A stretch of 64,000 nucleotides of DNA from Planctomycetota bacterium (GTDB lineage Bacteria > Planctomycetota > Planctomycetia > Pirellulales > Pirellulaceae): NCBI GenBank assembly GCA_016872775.1, contig VGZA01000020.1:1-64000 (forward strand). Reading direction: 5' to 3'. The notes under the pieces are model-generated. The model was not told where the DNA came from and did not search any database. It saw only the letters and a list, made by a program, of their open reading frames with translations. Positions 63,226 to 64,000 of the stretch are shown here, piece after piece; position 1 is the stretch's first letter; every line of letters starts with the position of its first letter. The position numbers and the translations under genes are program-made.

Positions 63226-64000
63226 CTAGTGATTGAAGCGGAATTCGGCGGTTGCCAGGAGTCCCCAGGCGAGTTCCTGCACGGCGGCAGTTTTCTCGCT
63301 TCCTCGGGACGCCAGGTAGCGGGACACTTCGGCAACCTCCGAAGCAACAGGCTTGCGGGACAGGATCGTCATATACAATTCTTCGGCGAGTGCTCCCGCG
63401 TCGTCCAATTTGAGCAATCGCTCGGTCAAGTTTCCAGCCGCAGGGGCCAACCAACCGGCAATGGTTCCCCCGTTGGAAAAGAACAACGCCTGGTCGACGG
63501 TCGCGAAATACTCCTGGGCTTGTCCAGCGCCCGAACCGTAGAGTGACACGAACTGTCCCAGGTTCCCTTTGAGTTTCTCATCGACCCCGGCTTCCAGTTG
63601 TCGATTGCGTTCGGCTCGCCGGGCGGGGTCGGCCATCGCGGCTGCGTCGAGCGGTGCCGTCTTGTTCAATTCCGCCTCGACCGCGAGGCGGTGGCTTTCG
63701 ACGAGCCCCGCAACCTTCATCACGCTCCAACCCAACTGTTCGGGGGTGAGTGCACGGAGCGGGCTGGTGTAGAACCGTTCCGCCGAGCGCTGCACGATCG
63801 ACTGTTCCAGGGTTGGAAGGGCGGCACGAGTCTGGCTGATTCTTGCTTGCGCGACCTCGATCTGTTCCCGCATCGCCGGCAGCTGTGACTTCAACATTTC
63901 CGCCTTAGCTGTCATTGTCGCCAATGCCTGCTTCGCAGTGTCGACTTTCGCCGTGGAGGCATTGAACTCCGACTCGCGCGCCTGCATCACTTTTTGTAAA
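63226..64000 (-). CDS. DUF1549/DUF1553 protein, C-terminal part (cut by window edge)
   Basis: The 258 visible codons hold the C-terminus of a DUF1549/DUF1553 protein, ending ELAWGLLATAEFRFNH, the typical family end. The visible N-terminal side, residues about 5-75, is a long Ala/Gln/Glu-rich coiled-coil-like stretch, found in some family members. The frame has no stop up to the window edge (64000), so the gene continues beyond it. It heads the operon with DUF1501 and WD40. Confidence 0.85.
   Translation of the reverse strand, partial: LQKVMQARESEFNASTAKVDTAKQALATMTAKAEMLKSQLPAMREQIEVAQARISQTRAALPTLEQSIVQRSAERFYTSPLRALTPEQLGWSVMKVAGLVESHRLAVEAELNKTAPLDAAAMADPARRAERNRQLEAGVDEKLKGNLGQFVSLYGSGAGQAQEYFATVDQALFFSNGGTIAGWLAPAAGNLTERLLKLDDAGALAEELYMTILSRKPVASEVAEVSRYLASRGSEKTAAVQELAWGLLATAEFRFNH

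Noticed and set aside
1-64000. tRNA, rRNA, CRISPR, transposase or phage genes
   Set aside because: A reading of both strands found no tRNA T-loop signature in a fitting context, no rRNA-like sequence, no regular spacer array, and no transposase or integrase protein.

Overview
The window looks like the chromosome of a member of the Planctomycetota. The genus cannot be told from sequence alone. Evidence: three DUF1501 proteins with Tat-type N-termini, two DUF1549/DUF1553 Planctomycete-cytochrome proteins, many secreted or lipoprotein-like proteins of planctomycete style, a MoxR/DUF58/transglutaminase operon, a menaquinone futalosine-pathway pair (mqnA, mqnC), and GC-rich coding sequence with ATG/GTG starts. 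I see no rRNA, tRNA, CRISPR array, transposase or phage gene. The window reads as ordinary chromosome with small species-specific repeats.

Layout. 1-6.3 kb: a secreted protein facing a minus-strand run of a sugar-isomerase-like protein, a hypothetical protein, GTP-type PEP carboxykinase and an MFS carrier. 6.5-9.1 kb: small proteins (DUF4256, membrane proteins, an alpha/beta hydrolase). 9.3-13.1 kb: transketolase, a secreted protein and an opposing family-2 glycosyltransferase. 13.3-19.3 kb: a plus-strand run of LolD/MacB-type ABC ATPase, double FtsX permease, DUF486 protein, SDR oxidoreductase and a phosphohexomutase. 19.5-23.2 kb: a DUF1501 protein plus a sugar-dehydrogenase/cytochrome fusion. 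23.2-28.8 kb (minus): MoxR ATPase, DUF58, TgpA-like transglutaminase, then a YchF-like GTPase coupled by an ATGA overlap. 29.2-33.1 kb: a two-gene HTTM (vitamin-K-carboxylase-like) unit that runs without a stop codon into the antisense strand of a copper P-type ATPase. 33.3-36.7 kb: secreted protein, YugP-like metallopeptidase, lipoprotein. 36.7-39.8 kb (minus): cytochrome c peroxidase-like protein, NHL-like secreted protein, fumarylacetoacetase-family enzyme. 40-44.7 kb: secreted protein, DUF4126 protein, mqnA and mqnC. 44.7-48.2 kb (minus): Tat-exported Gfo/Idh/MocA oxidoreductase and a HEAT-repeat protein. 48.7-51.9 kb: secreted terpenoid-cyclase-like protein, membrane protein, SGNH esterase. 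51.9-54.4 kb: a very small secreted protein and metG. 54.8-60.8 kb: redoxin-like protein, DUF1549/1553, DUF1501, cytochrome-like protein. 60.9-64 kb (minus): DUF1549/1553 (cut by the window edge), DUF1501, WD40.

How it fits together. Central carbon genes (PEPCK, transketolase, phosphohexomutase) and metG are housekeeping. The remainder is dominated by envelope and extracytoplasmic biology: redox proteins with heme motifs, Tat-exported proteins, lipid/lipoprotein-type export and surface proteins.

Non-coding structure worth attention: a dispersed palindromic element (core CGAAACAAGTTTCG) that supplies the stop codons of two converging genes at 36.6 kb and recurs in a divergent promoter region at 48.3-48.5 kb; several short tandem repeats with unit sizes of 7, 9, 13 and 15 bp; and a 13-bp-stem hairpin between two converging genes, one arm of which is coding.
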